From positions 3,782,001 through 3,846,000 of the forward strand of contig OZ251224.1 of the NCBI GenBank assembly GCA_965240325.2: a DNA stretch of 64,000 nt, in the 5' to 3' direction. Positions 52,632 to 62,239 of the stretch are shown piece after piece. Source of the DNA: Rebecca billardiae RCC1528 (taxonomy: Eukaryota; Haptophyta). Within the stretch, counting starts at the first letter, position 1. Each line of letters opens with the position of its first letter. The translations under genes and the position numbers were made by a program. The notes below the pieces were generated by a model. It was not told where the DNA came from. It was given only the letters and a program-made list of their open reading frames with translations, and made no database searches.

Positions 52632-55600
52632 TCAACGTTCAGCAGCATGCGTCGCCGACTCTGACACCGCCGCGTGCTCCTCGTCCACGTACATGAGCCT
52701 CGCCGTGCCGAGCAGCTGCTCGGGCAGCTCATCGGCGGTCGTGCCCTCGAGCAGCAAGGCGAGGTCGACGACGAGCGCGCGCGCCGCGCCCTTGACGATG
52801 CGGAGCACGCCCGTCGCGACGGACGACGAGCCCACGTCGATGTCCACCTCGACGTACTGCCCGGGGCTCGTGTGGTACGTCGTGTGCAGCGCGCGGCCGA
52901 TGATGGCGGGCGTCTTGCCCACCGCGCGCCGCACCATCCAGTTGCCCTCCTCGATGCTGGGGATCAGCTTGAAGATCTCGTTGCGCTCCTCGTCCGCGCT
53001 GCACGCAAACTTCTCGAGCCGCGCGAGCAGCGCCGGGTCCGACGGGTTGGCGCGGTCCACCGAGAAGTAGAGCACGAGCGAGAGGCACGGCGAGCCCGGC
53101 AGCTGGAAGTTCACGATCAGCTGGTAGTTGCTCGGCGCTTCGAGCCGCGCGGCGCAGCCGTCTCGCTGCGCCACGTGCTCAAGCGGGTGCGCCGAGCGCA
53201 GCAGGTCGACCGCGCTGAGCTGCATCATCGCGCCGGTCGCGGGCACCTTGACGCGGTCGTCGAGGTACGTCGCGCCGCGCAGCTTGAACGTCTGTGGCTC
53301 GGGCTCGTCCCAGCAGTTCTCGTCGTCGGCGTGGCGCGCGCGCCGCAGCGTGCCCGCGCGCTCGATGACCGACGCCGGCAGCGACGACGGCGCGCGGCGC
53401 GCGGCGAGCGCGCTCGTGCGCGCGGACGTGCGCGTGGAAGTGTTGCGCAGCAGCGGCGACGCGGCGCTCAGGGCGGCGGGGAGGTGCGGGGACGGCGGCA
53501 TCGTGCGATCCGACGGCGCCGCGCCCGCGCCCGCCGCCGCCGCGCGCGGCGACCCCGCCGCCTCCGCGCCGCCACCCTCAGCCACGCCCGCCGGCTCCGG
53601 CTCGGCGGACGCGAGCGCCAGTCCGCGCGCGAGCGAGACGCCGATCTCGCTCTCGAGCGGCTCGTCGTCGTGTGCGTACTCGAGCTGCTGCTGCTCGGCG
53701 TAGTAGCGCAGCCCGCGCAGGTTCGCCACGGCGAACCGCTGGTACCGCCGGCGCAGCAGCGCGTTCGCGCCGATCCAGCCGTGCGGGTGCAGGTCCAGCA
53801 CGTGGGAGACAACGCAGTGCGCGCCCGCGCCGCACGGCGCGCCGCCGGGCGCGCCGCCGGCGGCGTCCGCGGCGGCTGCGCCGTCCTCGACGCGGCGCTT
53901 GGCCGGGCGGATGGTGATCGCCGAGCCGCGCACCTCCGCGCGCACCGCGTCGCCCACGAGCGGGCAGCAGCGGTGCGTCGTCGAGAGCGAGACGACCGTG
54001 TACGAGCCCTCCGCCTCGCGGCGCCAGTAGCGCAGGAGACAAGCGTCGCGCCGCTGCGCCAGCAAGGGACCGAACACGAGGGTGGGGAAGCGGGTGTACA
54101 CGACGTCGGAGTGGCGGTCGAGCGAGTCGACGACGACGCCGCCGTCGTACGCGATGTCCCACTCGTACCGCGCCGGACCGAGCCCCATCACCATGTTGAA
54201 GACGTCCTCGGGAGAGGCGCGCACGGCGGTGGTCGCGCGCACGCAGCCGGTGCGCGCAGCGTCGTGGCACGGCCGCAGCGGCAGCAGCGCGCTGCAGAGG
54301 AGGCTGGCCGGAAGGCCGATGAGCAGGGCGAGGAGCGCGGCGGACAGCCCCGTCGTCGGGCCCCACACCGCGCACACCACCGCGACGCACGCGACGGCGA
54401 GCGCGAGCACGCCAGACGCCGCCGCCTCCGCCAGGCCCGCGCCGCCACCCAGCACGCCCAGCACGCGCCGCCGAAGGAGCCCTCCGCCAGCCACTCCGCC
54501 AGCCACGCGCTCGCCGCCGAGGAGGCTGCCGATGCCGCCGCCCTGCTCCTCGTAGAAGAGGCGCACGCCGTCGCTCACCTCGTCCAGCCGCCACCGCTCG
54601 CTCGAGCCATCCGGCGCCTCCAGCACCGGCTCTGGCAGCGCGCTGTGCGCAGGTGGCACGTCGCCGCACGAAGGCGCGCGCCCGCTCACGGCCAACGAGC
54701 GCGCGCCCCCGCCTCCCGCCTGCGCGCAGGCCAACGCAGCGCGCGGCGCGTGCGCGGACGCGGCGGTGGCGGAGGCCGTCGGGAGCGCGCCCAGGCCCGC
54801 GCCCATCGGGGGCGTGGCCGGCGGTGCACCGCCGATGGCGCCACCGAGGCTGCCAGGTCCCGCTCCACCCGCCGCGCCGCCACCGCAGCGGCTCGATGCG
54901 CTGGCTGAGCCGCTCGCGCCCGCGCCGGCCCCCATCGCCTTGGCCGCGCCGGCGGCGGTGGCGGACGCGGACGCGGCGGCGGCCAGGGTGACGGGCGGGG
55001 GAGGCGGCACGCACCCGTGCGCGAGGTCGTCCAGCGTGGCCGAGCTCTCGAGCAGCAGCCGCAGCACGCGCACCCACTCGTCGCGGTTCGGTTTGTCCGC
55101 GCACGCAAGCATCACAAGGGTCGCGCCCGAGCCCGCGACGAGGGAGAAGGGGTGGATGGTGCCGTGGCCGTGCTCGCGCTCGGTCTTGCGGTCGCGCAGC
55201 GCGTCGAGCGGGACCACGCTCACCCCGCGGCCGCCGAGCGCGATGGTGCTCTCCTCGTTGTGCTTCACAAACGTGAGGCTGAGCTCGTCGCCCTGCCCCT
55301 TGAGCACCACCGGCCGGCGCTTCCACAGGTGCAGGTAGGTCGAGCGCTTGAGCACGACGCCTGAGAGGTGGGTGCCGCCGGATGGGCTCACGTGCACGGT
55401 GAGGGCGCCGGTCGGCTCGATGATCTCGGAAGCCACTGACTCTGCGCGGCTCCTGCCGCCCGCGGTCGCTGGCGCGTCCGCGGCGGGCGCGGATGCGGCG
55501 CCCGGGCCGTGGCCGCCCCGAGCGGCGGCGAGCAGCGCGGAGGCAGCCGCACTGGCGGCGGCGGCAGCAGCGCGCGTGGGGCTCGGCGTGGCGCTCGAAC

Positions 55601-55655
55601 CGTCGCCCAGCGGACCGTTCGCCGACGGCGCCGTCGCTGTCGGAGACGGAGCCAT
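52632..55655 (-). CDS. EDR2-like PH-START-DUF1336 protein with an inserted membrane hairpin
   Basis: Single exon, 1,007 aa; ATG at 55655 (MAPSPTATAP). Domain order: an Ala/Ser-rich start; a PH domain at about 92-210 (LSGVVLKRSTYLHLWKRRPV...FSLVAGSGATLVMLACADKP...EWVRVLRLLL); a START-type lipid-binding domain beginning WRLDEVSDGVRLFYEE and resuming at VRASPEDVFNMVMGLGPARY, then EWDIAY...TTHRCCPL...HVLDLHPHGWIG; and a C-terminal DUF1336 at about 770-985 (CWDEPEPQTFKLRGATYLDD, NYQLIVNFQLPG, EGNWMVRRAVGKTPAIIG, GQYVEVDIDVGSS). EDR2 proteins in plants bind phosphoinositide lipids at membranes and regulate defence and cell death; the algal role is unknown. Odd point: a pair of hydrophobic helices (VLALAVACVAVVCAVWG and LSAALLALLIGLPASLLCSA) sits inside the START domain. 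Confidence 0.88.
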   Translation of the reverse strand: MAPSPTATAPSANGPLGDGSSATPSPTRAAAAAASAAASALLAAARGGHGPGAASAPAADAPATAGGRSRAESVASEIIEPTGALTVHVSPSGGTHLSGVVLKRSTYLHLWKRRPVVLKGQGDELSLTFVKHNEESTIALGGRGVSVVPLDALRDRKTEREHGHGTIHPFSLVAGSGATLVMLACADKPNRDEWVRVLRLLLESSATLDDLAHGCVPPPPPVTLAAAASASATAAGAAKAMGAGAGASGSASASSRCGGGAAGGAGPGSLGGAIGGAPPATPPMGAGLGALPTASATAASAHAPRAALACAQAGGGGARSLAVSGRAPSCGDVPPAHSALPEPVLEAPDGSSERWRLDEVSDGVRLFYEEQGGGIGSLLGGERVAGGVAGGGLLRRRVLGVLGGGAGLAEAAASGVLALAVACVAVVCAVWGPTTGLSAALLALLIGLPASLLCSALLPLRPCHDAARTGCVRATTAVRASPEDVFNMVMGLGPARYEWDIAYDGGVVVDSLDRHSDVVYTRFPTLVFGPLLAQRRDACLLRYWRREAEGSYTVVSLSTTHRCCPLVGDAVRAEVRGSAITIRPAKRRVEDGAAAADAAGGAPGGAPCGAGAHCVVSHVLDLHPHGWIGANALLRRRYQRFAVANLRGLRYYAEQQQLEYAHDDEPLESEIGVSLARGLALASAEPEPAGVAEGGGAEAAGSPRAAAAGAGAAPSDRTMPPSPHLPAALSAASPLLRNTSTRTSARTSALAARRAPSSLPASVIERAGTLRRARHADDENCWDEPEPQTFKLRGATYLDDRVKVPATGAMMQLSAVDLLRSAHPLEHVAQRDGCAARLEAPSNYQLIVNFQLPGSPCLSLVLYFSVDRANPSDPALLARLEKFACSADEERNEIFKLIPSIEEGNWMVRRAVGKTPAIIGRALHTTYHTSPGQYVEVDIDVGSSSVATGVLRIVKGAARALVVDLALLLEGTTADELPEQLLGTARLMYVDEEHAAVSESATHAAER

Positions 55656-55936
55656 TGATTTCTATGCTTCCGGATATTATGAGCTTCTTCTTTAGTAATA
55701 AGAGATCGGATCTCCCAAACGGAAAGGACAGGCTCGGCGGGAAATCCTCGCTCATTGGCTCACCGATGAGTGGAAATGAGTGACGAGGGCCTATTGGAGC
55801 GATTCTCAAGCGCGCGAGTTCAGAGTGATCGCTAGTCATTGTGGGTACGATGCCTTCCTGGGTGCTTGAACCGTCAGGGTATCGCTCCGCGGTCCTAGCA
55901 TCTTCGCGCATCCCCCGGCCGCCGCTGTGGGCCGCG
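55656..55936. promoter_or_regulatory. Shared divergent promoter of EDR2-like (-) and Mpv17-like (+) genes
   Basis: The start codons are 281 bp apart, divergent. The left part is AT-richer than the flanking coding DNA (TATTATGAGCTTCTTCTTTA near 55674). The + frame is open from about 55841, but I prefer the ATG at 55937, where a signal peptide begins. The call is positional. Confidence 0.4.
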
Positions 55937-57231
55937 ATGTTGCGCTCGTCGCGGAGGACGCTCAGCGCATGCGTCGTCGTCTGGCTCGCAGCTGGGGCGC
56001 AATGTGCGCGCGTGTCGCTCCGTGCACCGCCGCGCACGCTGGTGCCACGCCCTGCGCGCGCTGCCGCGCGCGCTGGCCGTGTGCCCAGCTGCGCAGCTGG
56101 TCTGCGCTGCCGGCGCGACTCGTCATGCCTGGCAACCATGTCGTCGATCCAGTCGCCAATGGATGACGACCCACTCGACCTCAAGCTCTCGGAAGGGTTC
56201 GAGGCGCCCCTCGGCCGATTCGACGGTCGCGCCCTCAACAAGTACCTGAACGTTGCCGTGATCGTGACCATCCTGTGCGCGATGGTGGGCAAGGTGATCA
56301 CTGTCGACGCAGAGATCAGCCGCGGGTGGACCACGTTCGAGATCATCACGCGGCTCGTCCCCGACAACTGGAGCGGCTACTCCGACTTCCTGCAGGAGCA
56401 GCCGGTGCTCACCAAGGCCTGCACCTCGGGCTTTGTGTACACGCTCGGCGACTGCATCGCGCAGTCGACCGAGGGGAAGGGCATCGCGGAGCTCGACCGC
56501 CTGCGTGTGCTCCGCTCGGCGAGCTGCGGCTTCTTCGCGCACGGCCCGCTGAGCCACGTGTGGTACAACGTGGCCGAGAGCATCTTCGACTCCCTGCACA
56601 TGTCGGCGTGGTACTTCACGCCGCTGAAGGTGGCCCTGGACCAGGTGCGTGCTGCACGCCCGGCCCTCCGAGAGCGCGCGCGCGCGCGCGCGCGCCCTCT
56701 CTGGCCGTCCGGCTGCACGCACGCTGGGCCCGCAGTGGCGAGGCGAGGCCCCGCGCGGCATGCCGCCTCACCACGCCGCAACCCTCCCGCCTCGCGCGCA
56801 GCTCACGTGGGGCCCGTTCTGGAACGCGCTGTACATCACACTGCTGCGCTCCTCCACGGGGGAGAGGCCGGCGAAGATTGTGAAGGAGATCCGAGACACG
56901 GCGCTGCCGCTGCTGCGGGATGGCTTCAAGGTGCGCGAGGCTGCGCGGGTGTGCACGGCGTGCCGCGCGGCCTCGTGCGGATCCCGCCGCGCCCGTGTCC
57001 GGCCCACTCACCCGTGCGTGTGTCGCGCGCCGTCCCACCGCCGCTGCTGAATGGCCGCCGCGCGCACAGCTGTGGGTCCCGGCGCACTCGATCACTTACG
57101 GCGTGATCCCGCTGCAGAACCGACTGCTGTGGGTGGACGCCGTGGAGGTGTTGTGGGTGATCATCCTCTCGAGCACGGCCGCAGCATCGCAGAAGGCCAT
57201 GGATGAAGACGAGGCGAAGCAGCAGGGCTGA
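55937..57231 (+). CDS. Mpv17/PMP22-family membrane protein, three exons
   Basis: Exons 55937..56644, 56802..56930 and 57070..57231 join in phase 0 (999 nt, 332 aa). Both introns (157 and 139 nt) begin GTGCG and end in CAG. Family landmarks appear in order: a YSDFLQEQPVLTKACTSGFV start, GDCIAQSTEG, HGPLSHVWYN, LKVALDQLTWGPFWNALYIT across junction 1, LLRDGFKLWVPAHSITYGVI across junction 2 (the usual W-x-x-W-P...NF/IP region), and a closing NRLLWVDAVEVLWVIILS. The N-terminus (MLRSSRRTLSACVVVWLAAG then AQCARVSLRAPP) reads as a signal peptide followed by a transit-like stretch, so a plastid location is possible; an internal ATG at 56139 (MSSIQSPMDDDP) is an alternative start. Mpv17 relatives act in inner organelle membranes of mitochondria, peroxisomes or plastids, perhaps as channels. 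Confidence 0.87.
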
Positions 57232-57837
57232 CAGACCCGTCCTCATGCCTGAGCTGGCAACAACTCGATCGGCACGTACTCCGGGAAATGCGCGCACGCC
57301 ACACCGCCCGGCGCGCACCGTTGAGATGTGCTCGAGCCAGGCTGCTCCAGGCGGTGCTGCTGCCGGCACCAAGTGTACGTGATCAACCATGTCCCGCAAT
57401 GAGCCACCAAGCGAGCCGCTCCCATTTGGATCGATCTGCGCGTTGGCATCCTCGATCAATCCTGTGATCCCACGCCTGACTCTTGTGCTGCAAGCGACGA
57501 CAGACAAGCCCCTGGCTGGCACGCCTCATCAAGTGCTGAGAGGCTGCGACTCCCCAGGGTCAGGCTCGGCTCGAGCTTGCCTTGCACGCGCGGCTCACAT
57601 GAACCACGGTCATCATCAGTATCGTAGCCTGCGCGCAGACTCTGAGTGATCGACCGGATTATCATTCATCGACTCTCTGATGTCGATGTCAATGTCCGCC
57701 GCGCCGCGTAGTTATCCGGCACTTATCCGCCGGCTGCTGGAACGGTTGGTTGTCTCATGATCATCATCAAGGTTGTCTTGGACCGTTGCCCATCGTCGGC
57801 CCAAAAGTTGCGGAACCAATAACGATGGTGGCCTGAC
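57232..57837. other. Intergenic, no gene recognised
   Basis: Separates the Mpv17-like and glycosyltransferase genes on the same strand. Composition is mixed; no domain-bearing frame, repeat or RNA gene is apparent. It should contain the 3' UTR of the first and promoter of the second. Confidence 0.5.
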
Positions 57838-59415
57838 ATGCGCATACGGCTCGGGGTGGTGGCCGCATTGGGGCTGTGCGCGGCGTTCACGCTCGTCGTG
57901 CTGCCTCAGCTCCTCCTCGTCGATCCACTCGATCGTGTCGGCGCGCATGTCGCCATGGAGCGGCAACGTCAGCTCTTTGCTCACAAGGCCGCCAGAGCAC
58001 GCAAGCCGTGGCGGCCAGGCGCTGGCAGGGCAGCCCTGCAACGCCCGGCCGCGCTCGCAACCTCCGCGGTGCCGGTGGAGCCGTCGGCCACGATGTCGTC
58101 ATCGCCCCCGCCGTCCCAGGTGGCGCTCTCTCCGCAGTCCGCGGCGGCGTCCCAGGCTGCGCTGCGAGCAGAGCCGATTGCTGCCAGCCCGGCCGCTGAC
58201 CCGGCTGCGCCGAATCCTCGCGCCGAGGAGGTGTCGAGGTGGCGCGTGGCCGTGGCCGCAGTTGTGCGCGCCGATGGCGACGCGTTGCTCGAGTGGGTCG
58301 AGTACCATCGTCTCCTCGGCGTGGGCCACTTCTTTCTCATGTCCAACGACTGCACCGACAGCGGGGACGACTCGCTCCGAGACTTGAGGCCACACATAGA
58401 GGCGGGCGTCGTGGAGGTGGGCTGGGAGTACTGGTGCACGCCGCGGAGCAGGGTGGACGAGGACGAGGCGCGCTCGAGGCTCGGGCGCTGGGCCGCCAAC
58501 TCCTCCGCGTGGCTGGCCTTCCTCGCCGCCGACGAGTTCCTCGTCGTGCGCGAGCACAGCCAGCTCGTCGGCGACGTGCTCGACGCATTCCCTGGCTTCG
58601 ATGCCGTGGCCGCGCCGGTGCGCGTCTTCGGCAGCTCGGGGTTCCGCAGCCGGCCGAACGGCTCGGTCGTGGCGAACTACGTGCTCCATGCCTCGCCGCG
58701 CGCGCCGCTCGTGCGCGCGCTCGCCACGCCCGTCGTCCGCCCAACGGAGTGCCTGCGCATTGCCAAGGGGCAGTGCGGACGCTTCAGGTGCCAGGCCGAT
58801 GCGGCCACGGCTGACGGCGCCGTGCCACGGCCACGGCCGCACTGCGGTTGCACAGTGTCAGCGGACAAGCGGCGGTGCGTCAACGACGCGGCCTCGTCCG
58901 CCGTGCCCGCGGCTGAGCCCAGCGCCTCGCCGCTCTGGGTGAACAAGTACCTCACCAAGAGCGAAGCGGAGTGGAAGCGGCGGCAGGAGCGCGGGTTAGT
59001 GCCGTCGCGCTGGCTCGAGCTCGCGTCGTCGCAGGCGCTCTCGGAGCAGCCCGACTACCACGCGGTCCAAAGCGTGCGGCTGCGGCTGCAGCGCCTGAAA
59101 GCAGCGCGCGCAGCGGCTTCTGCGCCGGGTGACGCCGGCGCTGAGGATGCCGCACGCGCGGAGGACTTCCTCCGCCAGCTCTTGCTCAGCAGGGATGTGC
59201 ACGCGCCCCAGGACGGGAGCGCGCGACGTGCGACGTCGGCCGCTGCATCGTCGAGCGCTGGTGCCGCAAGCGCAGGCGGCGCCGCCTCCACATTTTACGG
59301 CGACGACCTCGTGCGCGATCACACAGGTAAGCTTCGCAAAGCGACCTGGCGCGAGAAGGTACGGCGTGCACAGCACGAGCACCTCAACGCCGCTCGTAAG
59401 CACGAGACGAAATAA
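57838..59415 (+). CDS. GT92-like (DUF23) glycosyltransferase, type II membrane protein
   Basis: Single exon, 525 aa. The ATG at 57838 starts directly before the signal anchor (RLGVVAALGLCAAFTLVVL). A Ser/Ala/Pro stem (about 60-130) leads to a GT-A-like domain: VAVAAVVRADGDALLEWVEY, HFFLMSNDCTDSGDDSL, GVVEVGWEYW, the metal-site-like AADEFLVV, FGSSGFRSRPNGSVV, and late WVNKYLTKSEAEWKRRQERG, which matches the Y-x-x-K-S-x-x-E-x-x-x-K segment of GT92/DUF23 enzymes. Paired cysteines (CGRFRC, HCGC) fit a Golgi-lumen enzyme. GT92 members add galactose or related sugars to glycans. It may act in the same glycan pathways as the pyruvyl-transferase fusion, but that is inference. Tail is Ala/Ser-rich then basic. 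Confidence 0.8.
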   Translation: MRIRLGVVAALGLCAAFTLVVLPQLLLVDPLDRVGAHVAMERQRQLFAHKAARARKPWRPGAGRAALQRPAALATSAVPVEPSATMSSSPPPSQVALSPQSAAASQAALRAEPIAASPAADPAAPNPRAEEVSRWRVAVAAVVRADGDALLEWVEYHRLLGVGHFFLMSNDCTDSGDDSLRDLRPHIEAGVVEVGWEYWCTPRSRVDEDEARSRLGRWAANSSAWLAFLAADEFLVVREHSQLVGDVLDAFPGFDAVAAPVRVFGSSGFRSRPNGSVVANYVLHASPRAPLVRALATPVVRPTECLRIAKGQCGRFRCQADAATADGAVPRPRPHCGCTVSADKRRCVNDAASSAVPAAEPSASPLWVNKYLTKSEAEWKRRQERGLVPSRWLELASSQALSEQPDYHAVQSVRLRLQRLKAARAAASAPGDAGAEDAARAEDFLRQLLLSRDVHAPQDGSARRATSAAASSSAGAASAGGAASTFYGDDLVRDHTGKLRKATWREKVRRAQHEHLNAARKHETK

Positions 59416-60508
59416 AGCTGATGCATAGTTCCCGCGATGCCAACCGCCCTGGCATAGTACAGTTGACTAAACATAAAAGAGCCGCACATGCGCAGCTCAG
59501 GCAGGAGAGATTAGCGCATGCATATAGAGAGAGAGAGAGAGTCCATATATATATTGCGCTGTTTCGGCTGTATATATGTCTAGTAAGTACTAGCAAGTAG
59601 TAGTAGGTACGGCGGTATCGGATTTCACGTCTACTGAAAGTAACCGGACACCTTACGGGTCGTATGTAACTATGACGGCGCTTCGGACAGGTAGTCTGGC
59701 CCCGATTCATCGGACCACATCAGATTCAGTGTCGTCGGCATCATGCAGTGCTCGATATCTTCATTCGAAAGTCAGACGGCCGTCTCAGCCGCTGGGGCCT
59801 GACGGGTTGTCCGGCGGTTATGTGGTCGTCCGCCCGTGTGCCCCTGCGCGGCCGCGTGCGCGCTTGCAGCTCTGCTCAGCTGGCTGGCTGGCGGCGGCTG
59901 GCGCTGCTGTGGCGCGCAGGGTACTCGCTTTGCACTCGTCTGCTGCTCATGCTGCGCATCCTCGTCGTCCGAGTCGTCGTCCATGGACGAGTCTCGGTCC
60001 GCCATACTGTACTGTAGCTTACAGTCTCCTGTAGTTGCGGCGAGTAGCGCATCATGCAAGGTTATGATTAGACATATTCATCATTTCATTCATCATGAAT
60101 AATCAGCGCATCATGAGCTGCGGACTGCGGTGTTTCAATGTAAACTTCGGCACTACCAGTATGCGACCATAGCATCAGATCCATCATCAGCATCACTGAT
60201 GAGGGCTCTCGTCACGACTTCCTCGTGGCAGCGCGTCTCACAGACCGACCATGTACTACACTATACCATACACGAGCGCACTTTACAAGCTGCTGATTGC
60301 CTGATCACAGTATGATGATCGAATATATCTGTCACCCGAAGACATCCCGCTCGAGAGCTTTCCGACGCCGACGGCAGGGCCGCCTCATTTTCCGGAGCCT
60401 TTGTGTGATCGACACTGCATGCGCCTCTCGTCGGGCTTGTCCTTGGAGAAATCTCTCGTCTTGGCTAGATCTCAGAGAACTCAGAATCACTGTAGTAAGG
60501 TGCTTGAT
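59416..60508. other. Intergenic, no gene recognised
   Basis: Lower-GC stretch with a short GA microsatellite (about 59525-59541) and AT-rich patches. It lies between a + gene and a - gene, so it should hold two 3' UTRs. No coding potential beyond short chance frames. Confidence 0.5.
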
Positions 60509-61111
60509 TCACCATGGCTCGGTCTCGCCCAGCTCTCGCAGGGAGGCGAATGCGCGCGCAAAGTCGCCTGAGTACAAGCTTCCTTTCAGGCAGCGCTTGC
60601 AGGCGTCGAGGCAGTTGAACGATCGTGTGAGCACTTCGAAAGACACGTCATCCTCGACAAGTACGTTTGCCGTGATGCCCATGACTCCATCGACAATGGT
60701 TCGCGCCAGATCGCCATCCCTCTTGGCCAGCTCAGCGATGACCAGCGTGAAACGTTGCGGCTGAGGCGTGCGGAGGAGATGCCAGCCTAGCCAGCCATCG
60801 CGAGCAAGCTCGTACGTGAGATGATCGGAGGCAGGCGAGGGCAGGACAGTGTTGGCGATCTCTTTCGGCGCGCTGTGCGCCTCGCAGATGGCACGGTCGA
60901 TTCGCTGCAGGACCTCGCGGGCTATCTCCTGCGTCAGCGCCATTTCCTTCACGGGGACGGCGCGGGGCGCGGCCGCGCGGCCGAGGACGACCGTTGCAGT
61001 ACTACCTACTGTGGCGGTGTCCGCAGCTGTCCGGCCTGGGCAGTACTTGTCAACTTGTTGGATGGCGTCAATCATGCACGCCTTCGATGAGTGACCAAGA
61101 CGTGTGTACAT
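60509..61111 (-). CDS. Protein of unknown function, 200 aa
   Basis: Open from an ATG at 61111 (MYTRLGHSSKACMIDAIQQV) to TGA at 60509-60511. Alternative ATGs are at 61075 and 60943. The C-terminal ~145 residues look genuinely coding: a helical DRAICEAHSAPKEIANTVLP, LTYELARDGWLGWHLLRTPQ, then AELAKRDGDLARTIVDGVMG and LDACKRCLKGSLYSGDFARA. The middle (AADTATVGSTATVVLGRAAA) is low complexity. No signal peptide or membrane helix. I do not recognise the family. Base composition is less GC-extreme than in the genes to the left. An upstream exon is possible but none was found; the + strand gene begins only 36 bp away. Confidence 0.5.
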   Translation of the reverse strand: MYTRLGHSSKACMIDAIQQVDKYCPGRTAADTATVGSTATVVLGRAAAPRAVPVKEMALTQEIAREVLQRIDRAICEAHSAPKEIANTVLPSPASDHLTYELARDGWLGWHLLRTPQPQRFTLVIAELAKRDGDLARTIVDGVMGITANVLVEDDVSFEVLTRSFNCLDACKRCLKGSLYSGDFARAFASLRELGETEPW

Positions 61112-61147
61112 TCTCCGGACTCCCATCAGCCCTTGTGCATCCGGATC
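61112..61147. promoter_or_regulatory. 36-bp head-to-head spacer between two divergent genes
   Basis: If both first ATGs are used, only 36 bp separate the unknown gene (-) and the TPR gene (+). Promoters must then overlap the opposite gene's 5' coding sequence, or one of the genes starts further in. Positional inference only. Confidence 0.3.
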
Positions 61148-62239
61148 ATGGTGACGTACGTGCTCGTGCCGGCTGACGAGACGCAGCCCGTGCAGGAGCT
61201 CGACTTCAAGGAGGACCCGAATGACGCGATCGGCGGCTTCACAAAGGAGCTCAACGCGCACTACTCCCGTGCCGGCGCTCAGGTCGACGTCTCCGTGCTG
61301 CGCGACCAGGTGCAAGCGCACATGCAGAAGCAAAAGGCTGGCGAGGCAGCCGCTGGCGCACCGCAGCTGGACACCTCAGTACTCACGCAGTTCGCGCAGA
61401 GCCAGACGGTTGACATCGTGCCACTCATGCCCGCGCTCCCCACGAACGGGTGGACAGGCGTCAACATGTACGTTGACGACAAGGGTATCGCCAAGAACCT
61501 GCCAGTGAACCGCCGCGCAAGCGCGATGACGCATGCATGCGGCTGCCCGACAGAGGTGCGCGGCGACGCCTTTGTGTCGCGGCTGGCGGACGACCAGGAG
61601 GATCTCTTCGAGCGCAGGGCCTTTGGCGTGTCCGAGCTGTCGGCGGATGCGGCCTGGGCGCGCAGCGCGCAACAGTACAATGTAGAGCGCTTGGCCCGAG
61701 GGCCGCAGCAGATCCCCGCCGGGTGGATGGGCAAAGGGGGCGCCGGCGCGTCGGCTGCTCCTCCGCCGGACCCCGAGGAGCAGTTGAAGCTTGCTGCAGA
61801 GCACCGCGCGGCCGGCACGGCCGCCTTCAAGGCGTCGCAGTACGCGGACGCAGCCGGGCGGTACAAGCTCGCGCTGGACGCGCTCGCCAGCGTGAACGAT
61901 CCCGCACACGCCGCAGCGGCCGCCGCGGAGAAGGTGCCCATCAACCTCAACATGGCGTCGGCCCACCTGCAGCTCGAGCAGCCCTTCGAAGCGATCGCCG
62001 CGTGCGATCGTGCGCTCGAGCTCGAAGAGAAGTCCGTGAAGGCGTGGTACCGTCGCGGGCAGGCGTGCATGCGAATCCACCAGTACAAGACGGCGCGCAA
62101 GAACCTTGTGCGCGCGGCAGAGCTTGAGCCACAAAACCGTGAGATTCGCCGCGAGCTGGAGCGCTGCGCCGCCGAGGCGCAGCAGCATGCCGCACAATTG
62201 CTCTCCGGTGAGCAGGCGAGCGGGGCGGATGGGAGCTGA
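61148..62239 (+). CDS. TPR-domain protein, co-chaperone-like, 363 aa
   Basis: The ATG at 61148 (MVTYVLVPADETQPVQELDF) is the first in frame; upstream codons give only a GTG start. The C-terminal ~150 residues form three TPR units: EHRAAGTAAFKASQYADAAG, VPINLNMASAHLQLEQPFEA and KAWYRRGQACMRIHQYKTAR, followed by AAELEPQNREIR. The last one has the pattern of Hsp90/Hsp70 carboxylate-clamp TPRs in immunophilins and STI1-like proteins. The N-terminal half is not a prolyl isomerase; it contains NMYVDDKGIAKNLPVNRRAS, HACGCPTEVRGDAFVSRLAD and DDQEDLFERRAFGVSELSAD and belongs to no family I can name. No targeting signal. A cytosolic adaptor or co-chaperone is the best guess. Confidence 0.78.
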   Translation: MVTYVLVPADETQPVQELDFKEDPNDAIGGFTKELNAHYSRAGAQVDVSVLRDQVQAHMQKQKAGEAAAGAPQLDTSVLTQFAQSQTVDIVPLMPALPTNGWTGVNMYVDDKGIAKNLPVNRRASAMTHACGCPTEVRGDAFVSRLADDQEDLFERRAFGVSELSADAAWARSAQQYNVERLARGPQQIPAGWMGKGGAGASAAPPPDPEEQLKLAAEHRAAGTAAFKASQYADAAGRYKLALDALASVNDPAHAAAAAAEKVPINLNMASAHLQLEQPFEAIAACDRALELEEKSVKAWYRRGQACMRIHQYKTARKNLVRAAELEPQNREIRRELERCAAEAQQHAAQLLSGEQASGADGS

